From positions 28,107-92,106 of the forward strand of contig CANKOI010000004.1 in NCBI GenBank assembly GCA_947484175.1: a stretch of 64,000 nucleotides of DNA. Direction: 5' to 3'. The stretch's first letter is position 1. Every line of letters begins with the position of its first letter. Positions 8,415-18,167 of this stretch are shown in pieces. The notes under the pieces are model-generated. The model saw nothing but the letters and a program-made list of their open reading frames with translations, was not told where the DNA came from and made no database searches. The DNA comes from Deltaproteobacteria bacterium (lineage in GTDB: Bacteria > Myxococcota_A > UBA796 > SXON01). A program made the translations under genes and the position numbers.

Positions 8415-9745
8415 TTGGCACCCCCTTCCGACTTGGGGGCAGGTACGACAGCAACCACCACCCGATTGTCTTTGCGGACCGCATCGACGAAGGCCTTTTG
8501 GACGCCCTCGGGCGTGGCCGTTTCGTACCGTTCAAAGTCTTTGGCGAGGTAGCCCGGGTCGCCCACGTGGTGGTTGTAGTAGTCCAACGTGTCGGCCTTG
8601 CCGCCGAATCCGCCCAGCTCTTCGAGGCCGCGGAGCACCTTCGCTTTGGTGGACGTCCACGCCCGGTCGAGCTCGTCTTGCGCCGGGGGCGCCGCTCGGA
8701 GCCCCTCGATCACCTGCCATGCCTCGGCTTCGAGCTTGGCGGGCGCCTGGCCGGGCTTGCCGATGACTTCCACCGCGAACACCGAGCCGTAGGTGAGCGG
8801 GTACTGGTACGCGTTCACCGACTGCGCGATCTGCTTCTTCTCCACCAGCTCGCGGTACAGTCGGCTTGACTTCCCGTCGGCCAGAACCATCGCGGCCAGC
8901 TGGAGCTCGGCGTCGCCCTCCTTGAACACGGCGGGCGTCACCCAGCCCATGTACAGCTTGGGAAGCTCCACGTCGTCGGTGAGGTCGGCCCGCTTCTCCG
9001 CGGTGATCGGCGGGGCCATCTGGGTCGTCACCACGGGCTCGGCGCCCTTGGGGATGCTGGCGAAGTATTTGGCGACCGTGGCCTTCACCGTGCTCGTGTC
9101 GAAGTCGCCGCAGACCACCAGCGTGGCGTTGTTCGGCACGTACCAGGTGCGGAAGAAGGTCTTTACGTCGTCGAGGCTTGCGGCCTGCAGGTCTTCGTGC
9201 GTGCCGATCACGACCCCGTTGTAGGGGTGCGGTGCTGGAAAGAGAAGCTTAAAGAATTGTTCTTCGGCCACACCATAGGGCACGTTCTCGGTGCTCTGCT
9301 GGCGCTCCTTCCGCACCACGTCTTTCTGGTTGTCGAGCCGCTCCTGCGTGAGGGTGTCGAGCAGAAAGCCCATGCGGTCGCTCTCGAGCCACAGGGCGAG
9401 GTCGAGCTGGTTGCTGGGCACGGTTTCGAGGTAGTTCGTGCGGTCGAAGTCGGTGGTGCCGTTCACGAAGGTGGCGCCGGCCCCTTCGAGGATGGGGAAG
9501 AACTGGTCTTCGGGAACGTTGCGGCTGCCCTGGAACATGATGTGCTCGAAGAGGTGCGCAAACCCGCTGCGGCCGGGCAGCTCGTAGCCCCCGCCCACGT
9601 GGTACCAGATGTCGGTGGCCACCAGCGGCAGCCGCGGGTCGGGCGAGAGGATCACCTCCAGGCCGTTGTCGAGCGTGTACTTCTCGAAGGGGATCGAGGG
9701 CGGGGCTTCGGCTGCGAGCACCACGCCGAGGAGACTGAGGAACAA
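8411..9745 (-). CDS. zinc M16 family peptidase, catalytic partner
   Basis: 444 aa with a short hydrophobic signal sequence (MFLSLLGVVLAAEAPP). The inverted zinc motif HLFEH (His64, Glu67, His68) and a downstream Glu147 in RKERQQ give the full M16 zinc site. The protein belongs to the insulinase/mitochondrial processing peptidase-like M16B group. The downstream inactive partner overlaps by 4 bp. The location is probably periplasmic. The 80-bp gap upstream separates it from the divergent gene at 9826 and must hold both promoters; no clear boxes were picked out. Confidence 0.9.
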   Translation of the reverse strand: MFLSLLGVVLAAEAPPSIPFEKYTLDNGLEVILSPDPRLPLVATDIWYHVGGGYELPGRSGFAHLFEHIMFQGSRNVPEDQFFPILEGAGATFVNGTTDFDRTNYLETVPSNQLDLALWLESDRMGFLLDTLTQERLDNQKDVVRKERQQSTENVPYGVAEEQFFKLLFPAPHPYNGVVIGTHEDLQAASLDDVKTFFRTWYVPNNATLVVCGDFDTSTVKATVAKYFASIPKGAEPVVTTQMAPPITAEKRADLTDDVELPKLYMGWVTPAVFKEGDAELQLAAMVLADGKSSRLYRELVEKKQIAQSVNAYQYPLTYGSVFAVEVIGKPGQAPAKLEAEAWQVIEGLRAAPPAQDELDRAWTSTKAKVLRGLEELGGFGGKADTLDYYNHHVGDPGYLAKDFERYETATPEGVQKAFVDAVRKDNRVVVAVVPAPKSEGGAK

Positions 9746-9825
9746 CGGACCTCCGGGGGAAGTTGGCAGGTATCGCCACGTTGCGGGCGCGTCGTGTTAA
9801 AACTGCTCCGCAGAGGGAACCTGCG

Positions 9826-10740
9826 ATGCTGCTCCTCGCCGTCGCTTTCGCCTTTGATACGGCCGACCCCTACGATCGGCTGCGCGGTTTCCCCAACGAA
9901 AACGACGACGGACCGGCCGACGTGGCACCGGTTGCGTATCGGCACGGCCAACCGGAGTCGGGCCGCGCGGCCCCGCGTCTGCAGATCGAGCGCGACACCG
10001 GCTGGACCGATCTCGCTGAGCCCGCCGAGGTCATCGACGCGGGCAGCTTCGGCGTCGTACGATTCGACCCGGTGTGCGCGGACGAGCCCACGGCCCGCTA
10101 CCGCATCACCTGGGGGTCGAGCGGGGATGAGCGCGACCGGGTCGAGTTCGGCGTGGACGAGCGGGTGGACGCTCTGGAGCCGCCGGCCCTCGTCGCGGCG
10201 GCGGCGTTCACCTGGACAGCGGCTTCGGACACCGGCGGGGTGTCGCCGCTGTGCGGGATCGACTTCCAGTTCGCGGGCGAGGCCGAGGCCGACTCCTATT
10301 GGGAGTGGACCAACGCCGAGCTGAGCGCTGCCGGCTGGGTGTTGTTCGCCCTCGATGCCGCGGGCGGCACCGTGTTCATGGAGGCCGACCGCACCTACAT
10401 CGCCAACTACAACGGCATGGTCGAGCCGAACCAGTCCTACGCTTTCGACGTGTACTGGGTCAGCCCGCAGGGTGCGTGGCTTGCCGCCGGGCATGTGGAG
10501 GGCGAGTCTGGCGACTGCGACGCGGTGGAGTTGCCGGTTGAGGAGATCGTCGACTCGGGCGAGCCCGCGCTCGACGAGTCCGGCACGGAAGCCACCGACG
10601 GCGAGGGCTGCGCCGCGGCAGCGGGCTGCGGGGGCGCAGGGGCTGCGGCGCTGGGCATGTTGCTCGCGGTGGGTGCGCGAATCGGGGGGAGCCGCGTGCG
10701 ACGAGGAGCCGGTCGCGTCGATTCGCCCTACGTCCCCTGA
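9826..10740 (+). CDS. secreted protein with MYXO-CTERM-like tail
   Basis: 304 aa from the ATG at 9826, preceded by AGAGGG. It has a short hydrophobic N-terminus (MLLLAVAFAFDTAD) and a central region of beta-rich character with several Trp/Tyr and two conserved-looking Cys. The C-terminus has an acidic Thr/Glu/Ser linker, then Cys-rich GCAAAAGCGG, a hydrophobic stretch (AALGMLLAVGA) and basic residues (SRVRR). That tripartite tail resembles MYXO-CTERM sorting signals of myxobacterial surface proteins, although it runs on 13 residues further than usual. No enzymatic family is recognised. Its stop overlaps the convergent gene by 13 bp. Confidence 0.65.
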   Translation: MLLLAVAFAFDTADPYDRLRGFPNENDDGPADVAPVAYRHGQPESGRAAPRLQIERDTGWTDLAEPAEVIDAGSFGVVRFDPVCADEPTARYRITWGSSGDERDRVEFGVDERVDALEPPALVAAAAFTWTAASDTGGVSPLCGIDFQFAGEAEADSYWEWTNAELSAAGWVLFALDAAGGTVFMEADRTYIANYNGMVEPNQSYAFDVYWVSPQGAWLAAGHVEGESGDCDAVELPVEEIVDSGEPALDESGTEATDGEGCAAAAGCGGAGAAALGMLLAVGARIGGSRVRRGAGRVDSPYVP

Positions 10741-11372
10741 GGACGCTCCACCCACCGCGCCAGCGCAGGCAACCCAAAATAAATGAACAGGCCGAGGAGC
10801 GCGGTGACGGCGATGTCTGTCGGCTGGGGGCCGTAGTAGCCGGCGACGCACAGGACGCCGAGCACGCCCGCGAGTACCCCTCGGCGCGCGCGCGAGACGT
10901 TGACTCCACCGCCGCGCGACCACAGCCAACCGCCGAGGACGAGCAACCCTGCTTCGAGAAGGAACGAGAGTTCTCGGTACTGCCAGAGTCCGAAGCCGAA
11001 CTTTGGGCTGAAGTTGTTGGAGTAGGGGAGGTCGGCCATGTGCATCGGGAGGTCGAGGAACCAATGGGAAGCCACGGCCAGGCCGGTGGCGACCGAAACC
11101 GCCGGACGCTGCAACAGGAGTTGCACGAGGAGACCCAAACCCACGCTCCAGGCGAGTGACGCGAGGAGCGAATGGCTGAAGACCACTTGTTCGAGGACGA
11201 GGCCGTTGCTGGCGGTGAAGCCCGGTTCGATGTGCGCGCTTTCGATGCCCGTGAGGACGAAGACTCCCCAGGCAATATCGATGGCCTGCACACCGGCGAA
11301 GAGGATCCACAGCGGGGTGCGTGGAAAGAGCGCCTTGATCGCGAGCGCGGGTGCGTAGTGACCGGCGAGCAT
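10728..11372 (-). CDS. integral membrane protein of unknown function
   Basis: 214 aa with about six hydrophobic segments. Polar residues embedded in helices include GHYAPALAI at the N-terminus, AIDIAWG, FSHSLLAS and SHWFLDLPMH. This His/Asp spacing recalls the DUF457/YdjM metal-dependent membrane hydrolase group seen at 5414, to which it may be distantly related, but the similarity is only in pattern. It is monocistronic, convergent with the secreted-protein gene and 42 bp downstream of the arsS stop. Confidence 0.65.
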   Translation of the reverse strand: MLAGHYAPALAIKALFPRTPLWILFAGVQAIDIAWGVFVLTGIESAHIEPGFTASNGLVLEQVVFSHSLLASLAWSVGLGLLVQLLLQRPAVSVATGLAVASHWFLDLPMHMADLPYSNNFSPKFGFGLWQYRELSFLLEAGLLVLGGWLWSRGGGVNVSRARRGVLAGVLGVLCVAGYYGPQPTDIAVTALLGLFIYFGLPALARWVERPQGT

Positions 11373-11414
11373 GGCGGAACGGTACCACGATGCGGGCGCC
11401 GTCTCGCAGGTGGA

Positions 11415-12424
<1,010 letters not shown>

Positions 12425-12428
<4 letters not shown>

Positions 12429-12757
12429 ATCCCCGCCTTCTTGGCCGACTCACGCATCTGCATCCCGTGCACCAGCGAGGCTCCGCCCCGGATGGCCACG
12501 GCCACGTGCAACGCCTCCGTCATCTGCTCCAAGTCGGCCCCCTTGGCGAGCGACTCCGAGGTGTAGGCATCGATGCAGTAGGGGCATTGCACGGTGTGGG
12601 CCACGGCCAGGGCGATGAGGCACTTCTCGCGCTCGGTGAGCGCCCCTTCGGCGAACACCGCGTTGTAGTAGTCGAAGAACTTCTTGCCGAGCTCGGGGGA
12701 GGCGCTGCTCACCGAGCCAAAGCCTTCGAGGTGTTCGTGTTTGTAGTAGTCGGCCAT
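12425..12757 (-). CDS. arsenosugar-associated AhpD-like peroxidase/CMD protein
   Basis: 110 aa from the ATG at 12757; an in-frame extension to 12793 is Pro-rich and unlikely. The carboxymuconolactone decarboxylase/AhpD fold is evident from EREKCLIALAVAHTVQCPYCID with the redox pair Cys58/Cys61, and the later HVAVAIRGGASLVHG. It matches the small arsenosugar biosynthesis-associated peroxidase-like proteins found next to arsS. Translationally coupled to arsS (4-bp overlap). Likely cytoplasmic, managing peroxide or thiol redox for the pathway; its exact reaction is not established. Confidence 0.85.
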
Positions 12758-12810
12758 GGGGGCGAGTGTAGGGCGGGGGGCGGGGGGCGGCAAGGGGGGA
12801 TTTCCCCGGC

Positions 12811-14478
12811 CTACTTCACCCGATACCCGCCCATCTCGTTATTAAAGATCCACGCCACCAGCTCGCCGATCTCGAAGTCGGTGGCCATGAAGCTCTTGAT
12901 GCTGGCGGCGGCGGAGCCTTCGTCTCGCAAGGTTGCACGGGCCGCGAGCATCTTCTCGCACCGTAGGCGCCAGCGTTCCATGTTCGGCGGACGCAGGTCG
13001 ATCCACCCCTTGTCGGCCCAGACATCCACCTTCACCGGATCGTCCAACCGTACGCTTTGTTTGTGTCCCTCCAACTCGGGGACATTGATCCGCGGCCCGC
13101 GGAGCAGGCGTTTTCCACCGGGGAGCAAAATCGGAATGCCGATCGAAGGCGCCGTACGCAGTGTCCCGGAGGGCTCGATGGCAGCTGCGCAGCGTGCGGA
13201 GAGCTCGGCCGCGTCGGCTGCCGCTACGGCCTCCAGCGAGCCGAACGCGGAGCGCAGCAGCTCGGCCTCGAACAACAACTTCGACAGCTCTGGCGGCCCA
13301 AGCCTCCCGAGCGCCACCGACGGGATGCCCGCCTCTTTCTCGGCGGCGGCGAGGTCGCGAATCGCCACGTTCCGCACGAGCCCGGCCTTGTACGATGGCG
13401 TCATCACCGCCCCGTCCATCGCGCTGATCGCGTCGTTGCCGGTGTTCGCGCCTCGGATTTCGAGCACCACCGTCATCGCGATCTCTTCGGGGGTGATGTA
13501 CTCCATCTGCCCGAGCGCGGTGATCGCCGCGAACTCGCCGCGGGTGAAGACGCCGTTCTCGCCTGTGTCCACCACCGGCACCCGCAACTTGCCCGCGCGC
13601 GTGTAGGCCTTGGTGTCCTCCCGCAGGCTCAGTTCGCCGGAGCAGTCCACCTCGTGCGCCTCGTAGAGATCGCTGTTGTCGTGTTTGTCGCGGGCCTCCA
13701 TCACTTGCACGGCGCGGTACCCGATCATCGCGGCCGGTTTGACCTCCTTCACGATGGGCGCATGGGGGGTGCGTGCCAGCAAGAACAGCAGTCCGGTGTG
13801 TCCGAACGCGGCTTCGTTCTTGGCGAGCAGCTTCTTGCTCGGGCGGTCTTCGCTGTGGGTGTAGGGGATGTTCAGCCCCATGCCACCGGTGCCGGTCGTG
13901 CCCACCTTGAGGTACACGCGGGTGGCGTACTCGGTGGTGGCCTGGTGCAGGAACCGCACGTGCCGGATGAGCTGCGGCACGCTCTGCGAGAGCAGGAACG
14001 TCTCGAGGTCCTCGATGCCCTTGCTGTCGAAGCCCCCCTCCTTGCCGATCCACGAACGAACTTTGGCCGCCCCGTCGAACACGTCCTGGTACGAGAAGCC
14101 GGTGGCGGTGTTCACGCAGTCAACGATCACCTCCGGGCGGTGGCGACGGATGAGGCTGACCAGATGGTTGTCCGCGTAGGCCACGTCGTAGTCGTCGTAG
14201 ACGGCGTTCAGGAGCGTGCGGCGGAGGTTCACGTCGCTGAGGATCGCGCCGCGCGTGAGCTGGGCCATGTCGCGCGGCACGAAAAGGTTGCCCCACGCCG
14301 GCACGAAGGCCACGCTGTCGCCAAATTCCCGCTCGAGGCGTTTGCAGGCGGCGACCGACTCGGTCTCCAAAAGCGAGGCCACCACGATTCGCCGGGGCGA
14401 GAGGTTCGCCACGATCTGCCGGCATACTTGGAGCCCGACCAGGCCCGCGCCGCCGAGGATGAGGAAGTCGTGGTACAC
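12811..14478 (-). CDS. 555-aa Rossmann-fold NAD(P)-binding protein
   Basis: Begins with GTG; the N-terminus is a dinucleotide-binding motif, FLILGGAGLVGLQVCRQI. The rest lacks the YxxxK of classical short-chain dehydrogenases in an obvious position. The middle contains KVGTTGTGGMGLNIPYTHSE and a long C-terminal domain of roughly 250 aa without recognised motifs. It is divergent from the permuted aconitase-like gene, with 131 bp between starts, suggesting joint regulation and perhaps a shared pathway (dehydratase plus oxidoreductase). It could be an epimerase/dehydrogenase or a saccharopine-dehydrogenase-like enzyme. Substrate unknown. Confidence 0.6.
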   Translation of the reverse strand: MYHDFLILGGAGLVGLQVCRQIVANLSPRRIVVASLLETESVAACKRLEREFGDSVAFVPAWGNLFVPRDMAQLTRGAILSDVNLRRTLLNAVYDDYDVAYADNHLVSLIRRHRPEVIVDCVNTATGFSYQDVFDGAAKVRSWIGKEGGFDSKGIEDLETFLLSQSVPQLIRHVRFLHQATTEYATRVYLKVGTTGTGGMGLNIPYTHSEDRPSKKLLAKNEAAFGHTGLLFLLARTPHAPIVKEVKPAAMIGYRAVQVMEARDKHDNSDLYEAHEVDCSGELSLREDTKAYTRAGKLRVPVVDTGENGVFTRGEFAAITALGQMEYITPEEIAMTVVLEIRGANTGNDAISAMDGAVMTPSYKAGLVRNVAIRDLAAAEKEAGIPSVALGRLGPPELSKLLFEAELLRSAFGSLEAVAAADAAELSARCAAAIEPSGTLRTAPSIGIPILLPGGKRLLRGPRINVPELEGHKQSVRLDDPVKVDVWADKGWIDLRPPNMERWRLRCEKMLAARATLRDEGSAAASIKSFMATDFEIGELVAWIFNNEMGGYRVK

Positions 14479-14609
14479 GGTCGCTCCGGGAGGGGGCGCC
14501 AGCCTATCCGGCAGCCGGGGTGTGGGCGATGCCCCGGGCCCGGCGACTCATCGAGCGTGGGCAGGTGGGCATCGCAGCGCCGTGGCGGGGCACCGGTTAG
14601 GACGGGCGA

Positions 14610-16523
14610 ATGAAGCTTACCGGGCGCGTCCTGTACCTCACCGACGAAGCTTCGCTTCTTGCGAGCCAGCTGGGGGGGGCCGACCTTCCGTGGTCGGGGC
14701 AGAGCCTTCACTACGGCGTGAACACCGACCTGATGATCAGCGGCGCGGCGTGCACGCTGGGCTACACCGGCGAGGTACTGGGCCCCTACTTCCTCGAAAA
14801 CTTTAAGGAACTGGTGCAGAAGGGCTCGGTTCAGTCGGGAGGGTTTCAGGTCATCGTGGGGGGCGATGCCTACGGGTCGGGCTCGTCGCGCGAGGTGGCG
14901 GTGGTGGCCCATCAGGGCGCGGGCATCGAGCTGGTCGTGGCGCGGAGCTTCCAGCGCATCTTCCAGGAGAACATGGTCTACGGCGGCATGCCCTTCACGA
15001 CCGACCTCGGCGTGGTGGAGCGGCTCCGCGGCGGCGAAGACGTAGACACCCGGCGCTTCTTCGAAGACTTGCCCCTGTTCTTCCGCTCGGTGGCCGAAGG
15101 CGGCGGGCTCTTGGAGTACGGCAAGCGGCTGCTATCGGGCGCGGTGCAGCCCACCTACGACGTGAACGTGCCGCCCCGCGCGCTCAACAGCGTGGAGAAG
15201 ATCATCGCCCGCCGCACATGGACGGGGGCTGGCGCCGACGGCATCGCCGACGTGAAGCCCGGCGACCAGGTGCTGTGTCGCACCGCGTTTCGCGGTGTGC
15301 ACGAGTACACGGCGGGCATGGTGGTGGCGCTCTACCGCGAGGCTTTTGGCGCCGCGCCGATGTACGCGCCGGAGCTCGTGGCTGCTTTCGAGGACCACTT
15401 CGTCCTCATCGACGAAGCCACGGTCCCGGAGAACGTGAAGAACGCCCGACTCGCGCCTGCCCGGCAGCTCACGATCGAGATGGTCGATGCCTGTGAGGAG
15501 TACGGCATCCGGCTGCACGGCCCCGGCCGCCCCTTCAAGGCCGGCGTGTGCCACCGCCTCGTCGTCGAGGACTACGCGAGCCCCGGCGACATCATCGTCC
15601 TCACCGACAGCCACACGCCCACCGCCGGAGTGCTCAACGCTTTTGCGTTCGGCGTGGGCAGCACCGCGATGGCCTTCGCCTTCCGCACCGGGCTCATCCC
15701 CGTCACCGTGCCCAAGGTGGTGCGCGTGGTGGTCGAAGGGGAGCCGCGCGGCGTGCTCTCGCCGAAGGACTTGATCCTCCACATCATCGGCGACCCCTAC
15801 TTCCGCGAAGAACACTGGCGCTCGGCGCCTACCGACACCTGCGTGATCCAGTTCGGCGGCCCCAGTCTTGAGCACTGGAACGTCGACGAGCTCTCGGTGC
15901 TCACCAACATGACGGTGGAGGGCGGCCTGATGACGGGCGTGGTGGAGCCTTGCCAGCCCATCGTCGACTTCTTGCGGTCGCGCCGCGGGGTGGACTGCAC
16001 GGCCGACCTCGTGCATGCCGATCCGGGCGCCCAGTACGAGCGCGTGATTCACGTGAACCTCGACGACGTCCCGCTCACCGTGGCCACCCCCGGCGACAGT
16101 CGCAACCGCGCCCGCCTCGACAGCGTGGAGAGCGTGGCCATCCACAACATCGTGATCGCCTCGTGTACGGGCGGCTCCCTCTCCGATCTGCGCGCCGCCG
16201 CCGACGTTCTGCGCGGCCAGCGCATGGCGCCGGGCGTTCGCATGACGGTCACCCCCTCGAGCGCCGACGTGGCCGCGTCGGCCGAGGCTGAAGGGCTGCT
16301 CGACCTGTTCCGAAGCGTGGGGGCGGTGGTGTCGCCGCCCGGCTGCGGCAGCTGCATCGGCAACGGTCCCGGGATTCCGCTCCCCGGCGAAACCACCGCC
16401 AGCACGACGAACCGCAACTTCGACCGGCGCATGGGCTCGGCGGGGCCGGTGTACCTCGTGAGCCCCGCGGTGGCTGCAGCCTCCGCCATCACCGGCAAGC
16501 TCACCGACCCGCGGCGGCTCTGA
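14610..16523 (+). CDS. aconitase/isopropylmalate isomerase family protein, swapped domain order
   Basis: 637 aa. Residues ~1-180 are the small swivel (LeuD-like) domain with GSGSSRE (89-95). Residues ~190-637 are the large Fe-S (LeuC-like) part with TDSHTPTAG (332-340), SCTGGS (Cys519) and CGSCIGNGPG (Cys579, Cys582). The three Cys ligands of the 4Fe-4S cluster are therefore present and the enzyme is likely active. In fused aconitases the swivel domain is normally C-terminal; here it is N-terminal. It should isomerise a hydroxy-di/tricarboxylate by dehydration and rehydration. The natural substrate is uncertain (isopropylmalate, homocitrate, citrate or another). Divergent from the Rossmann protein at 14478. 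Confidence 0.85.
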   Translation: MKLTGRVLYLTDEASLLASQLGGADLPWSGQSLHYGVNTDLMISGAACTLGYTGEVLGPYFLENFKELVQKGSVQSGGFQVIVGGDAYGSGSSREVAVVAHQGAGIELVVARSFQRIFQENMVYGGMPFTTDLGVVERLRGGEDVDTRRFFEDLPLFFRSVAEGGGLLEYGKRLLSGAVQPTYDVNVPPRALNSVEKIIARRTWTGAGADGIADVKPGDQVLCRTAFRGVHEYTAGMVVALYREAFGAAPMYAPELVAAFEDHFVLIDEATVPENVKNARLAPARQLTIEMVDACEEYGIRLHGPGRPFKAGVCHRLVVEDYASPGDIIVLTDSHTPTAGVLNAFAFGVGSTAMAFAFRTGLIPVTVPKVVRVVVEGEPRGVLSPKDLILHIIGDPYFREEHWRSAPTDTCVIQFGGPSLEHWNVDELSVLTNMTVEGGLMTGVVEPCQPIVDFLRSRRGVDCTADLVHADPGAQYERVIHVNLDDVPLTVATPGDSRNRARLDSVESVAIHNIVIASCTGGSLSDLRAAADVLRGQRMAPGVRMTVTPSSADVAASAEAEGLLDLFRSVGAVVSPPGCGSCIGNGPGIPLPGETTASTTNRNFDRRMGSAGPVYLVSPAVAAASAITGKLTDPRRL

Positions 16524-16524
16524 A

Positions 16525-16683
16525 CGATGCGCTGGCTCGGCCTACCGCCTGCGTGCGGATGTGCGCTACCGTTTCGGCGAGTTGGGCCTCGCCCGCGACG
16601 ACGCGGCGCGGGCCTGCGACCTCGGCGATGCTGATGGTTGCGTACTCAAAGCGAGAATGAAGGACGCGAAGCGGAAGAGGTAG
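16525..16683 (+). pseudogene. Sel1-like repeat fragment (remnant or small ORF)
   Basis: A short frame ending at the TAG at 16681 reads YRFGELGLARDDAARACDL and GDADGCVLKARM. This is a good match in style to the end of a Sel1-like repeat (A..AC.LGDA.GC). It lacks a convincing start; a GTG at 16561 would give only 40 aa. It sits directly behind the aconitase stop. It could be the eroded 3' end of a Sel1-repeat gene. Whether it is translated cannot be said. Confidence 0.35.
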
Positions 16684-16690
16684 GGCCGCC

Positions 16691-17056
16691 CTAAAACGCC
16701 TCCCTCAAGTAGTCCACGATCAGCTGCGCTTCCTCTTCGCTCACCGCGATGGCAGGCATCTCGTTGCGGCCCTGGCCGTTGAGGATGATGTCGATGAGCT
16801 GGTCATCGCTCTTCCGGTCGAGCTCGGCGGTGATGTCCGGGCCTTTGCCGGTCAGCCCCTTCCCGTCGTCGCCGTGGCAGCCGGAGCAGAACATGGTGTA
16901 GAGGCCAGCGCCGTCCGTGGGGCGGGCGGGGCCGGTGTCGGTGTCTTCGGCAGAGTCGATCTGCGCGCCGGTGACGGTATCGGCGGAGTCGGTGGAGGTG
17001 GCGCAGGCGAGGAGCAGGAGGAGGAGCGGCAACGGGGTTCCGGGGAGCGCCCGCAC
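16691..17056 (-). CDS. c-type cytochrome lipoprotein
   Basis: 121 aa from a GTG at 17056, chosen because it places a perfect lipoprotein signal (LLLLLLAC, Cys18) at the N-terminus and leaves 40 bp after the upstream stop. The Asp/Thr-rich linker (residues 20-48) leads to one class I cytochrome c domain with CSGCH (Cys57, Cys60, His61) and a likely axial Met in NEMPAI. It should carry electrons at the periplasmic face of a membrane. Located behind, and co-oriented with, the TPR-like gene, with no obvious redox partner adjacent. Confidence 0.85.
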   Translation of the reverse strand: MRALPGTPLPLLLLLLACATSTDSADTVTGAQIDSAEDTDTGPARPTDGAGLYTMFCSGCHGDDGKGLTGKGPDITAELDRKSDDQLIDIILNGQGRNEMPAIAVSEEEAQLIVDYLREAF

Positions 17057-17096
17057 CGTAGCCGCGGCGCCGCGCCTCCGCACCGCCAAAGGTCGG

Positions 17097-18137
17097 TCAG
17101 GTCGGTAGCACCTGCATGAGGCGCTCGGCGCGTGCCCGCCATGGGAGGTCGTTTCGCAGCTCGTGGAGCGCCAGCGGCAGGTCGAAGCGGGCGCCCAGCT
17201 CGCCTGCGAGGACGCGGGCGCGGCCGCGGGAAAGCGGCGTCTGGCGCGCGAGACGAACGGCGTCGAGGGCGTCGTCGGCGACCCGGAGGGTGGCCGCACG
17301 CAGGCAACGCATCTCGACGGACATGCCCGCGAGCCCCTGGCGATCGGCGTAGGCCAAGGCGGTGTCTACGGTGCCGGTCGGAGATGCACGCAGCCGGCCG
17401 CGCCACGCCTCGGCGCGCAGGAAGCCGCCCTTTCGACCCACGCTGGCCCAGGCGGCGGACGCTTGCGCAAAACACGCGTCCGCTTCCGCTACCTCCACGG
17501 CTTCGTCCTGCCCGTGGGGAAACCAAGGCACCCCTCGCAACGAGAGTTGGAGTACGTGGGTTTCGCCCAGCTCCATCCAGGTGGCGGCGAGGGCCCCCGC
17601 TGCGGCGGGGTGGGGGCGCAAGAGCGCCGCGAGGCTGCGCCACTGCGCGGTGGCTTGCCGAAGGTCGCCCTCGAGCCGCGCGAGCTGCCCCTGCCGGAAG
17701 CGAGCCGCCAGACGGGCCGAGTCGCTGTCCGTAGCGGCCAATTCCTCGAGGGGCTCCTTGGCCTCAACCACCAGGCCTGCCGCGAGCATGCAGCTCACCA
17801 GTACGTCGAGGGACAGAGCCCGCGGGGCGCCGTCCTCGGCGGCGTCGGCAGCGGACGCGGCCACTCCGAGCGCGGCGTGCACCTCGCCGCAGTCGAGCAG
17901 GGCGCCCGTGAGGAGGATGGCGTCGTGGACCGTGGCGGGGCGGTGGCGGAGCGCCAACCGGATCGCCTCGACAGCGTCTTTGGGTTCATCGGCTCGCCGA
18001 TGCGCGTCGCACGACCGCGAAGCGTACTCCGCTGCTCGTTCGCCGATCGCTTCGGCCTGTGCCAGCTGCATCCACGCGGCGCCGGCGGCTGACCAGTCGC
18101 CGGCCTGTTCGAGTGCCTCGACGGCGGCGGGTAGCAT
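17097..18137 (-). CDS. TPR-like alpha-helical repeat protein of unknown function
   Basis: 346 aa, almost entirely Ala/Leu/Glu-rich helices in pairs (e.g. GDWSAAGAAWMQLAQAEAIG, AVEAIRLALRHRPATVHDAI), consistent with tetratricopeptide-like solenoids. No signal peptide and no catalytic motif are visible. It is divergent from the nucleosidase gene, with about 30 bp between the starts. Probably a cytoplasmic scaffold or adaptor. The exact start is uncertain because the ATG at 18137 has no strong Shine-Dalgarno. Confidence 0.6.
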   Translation of the reverse strand: MLPAAVEALEQAGDWSAAGAAWMQLAQAEAIGERAAEYASRSCDAHRRADEPKDAVEAIRLALRHRPATVHDAILLTGALLDCGEVHAALGVAASAADAAEDGAPRALSLDVLVSCMLAAGLVVEAKEPLEELAATDSDSARLAARFRQGQLARLEGDLRQATAQWRSLAALLRPHPAAAGALAATWMELGETHVLQLSLRGVPWFPHGQDEAVEVAEADACFAQASAAWASVGRKGGFLRAEAWRGRLRASPTGTVDTALAYADRQGLAGMSVEMRCLRAATLRVADDALDAVRLARQTPLSRGRARVLAGELGARFDLPLALHELRNDLPWRARAERLMQVLPT

Positions 18138-18167
18138 CCCGAGAGCGTAGCCCGTTACGGCGTGGGG

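Noticed and set aside
6834..8552. 572-aa plus-strand frame opposite the M16 genes
   Set aside because: Shadow ORF with biased composition; the minus-strand M16 proteins have clear motifs and signal sequences.
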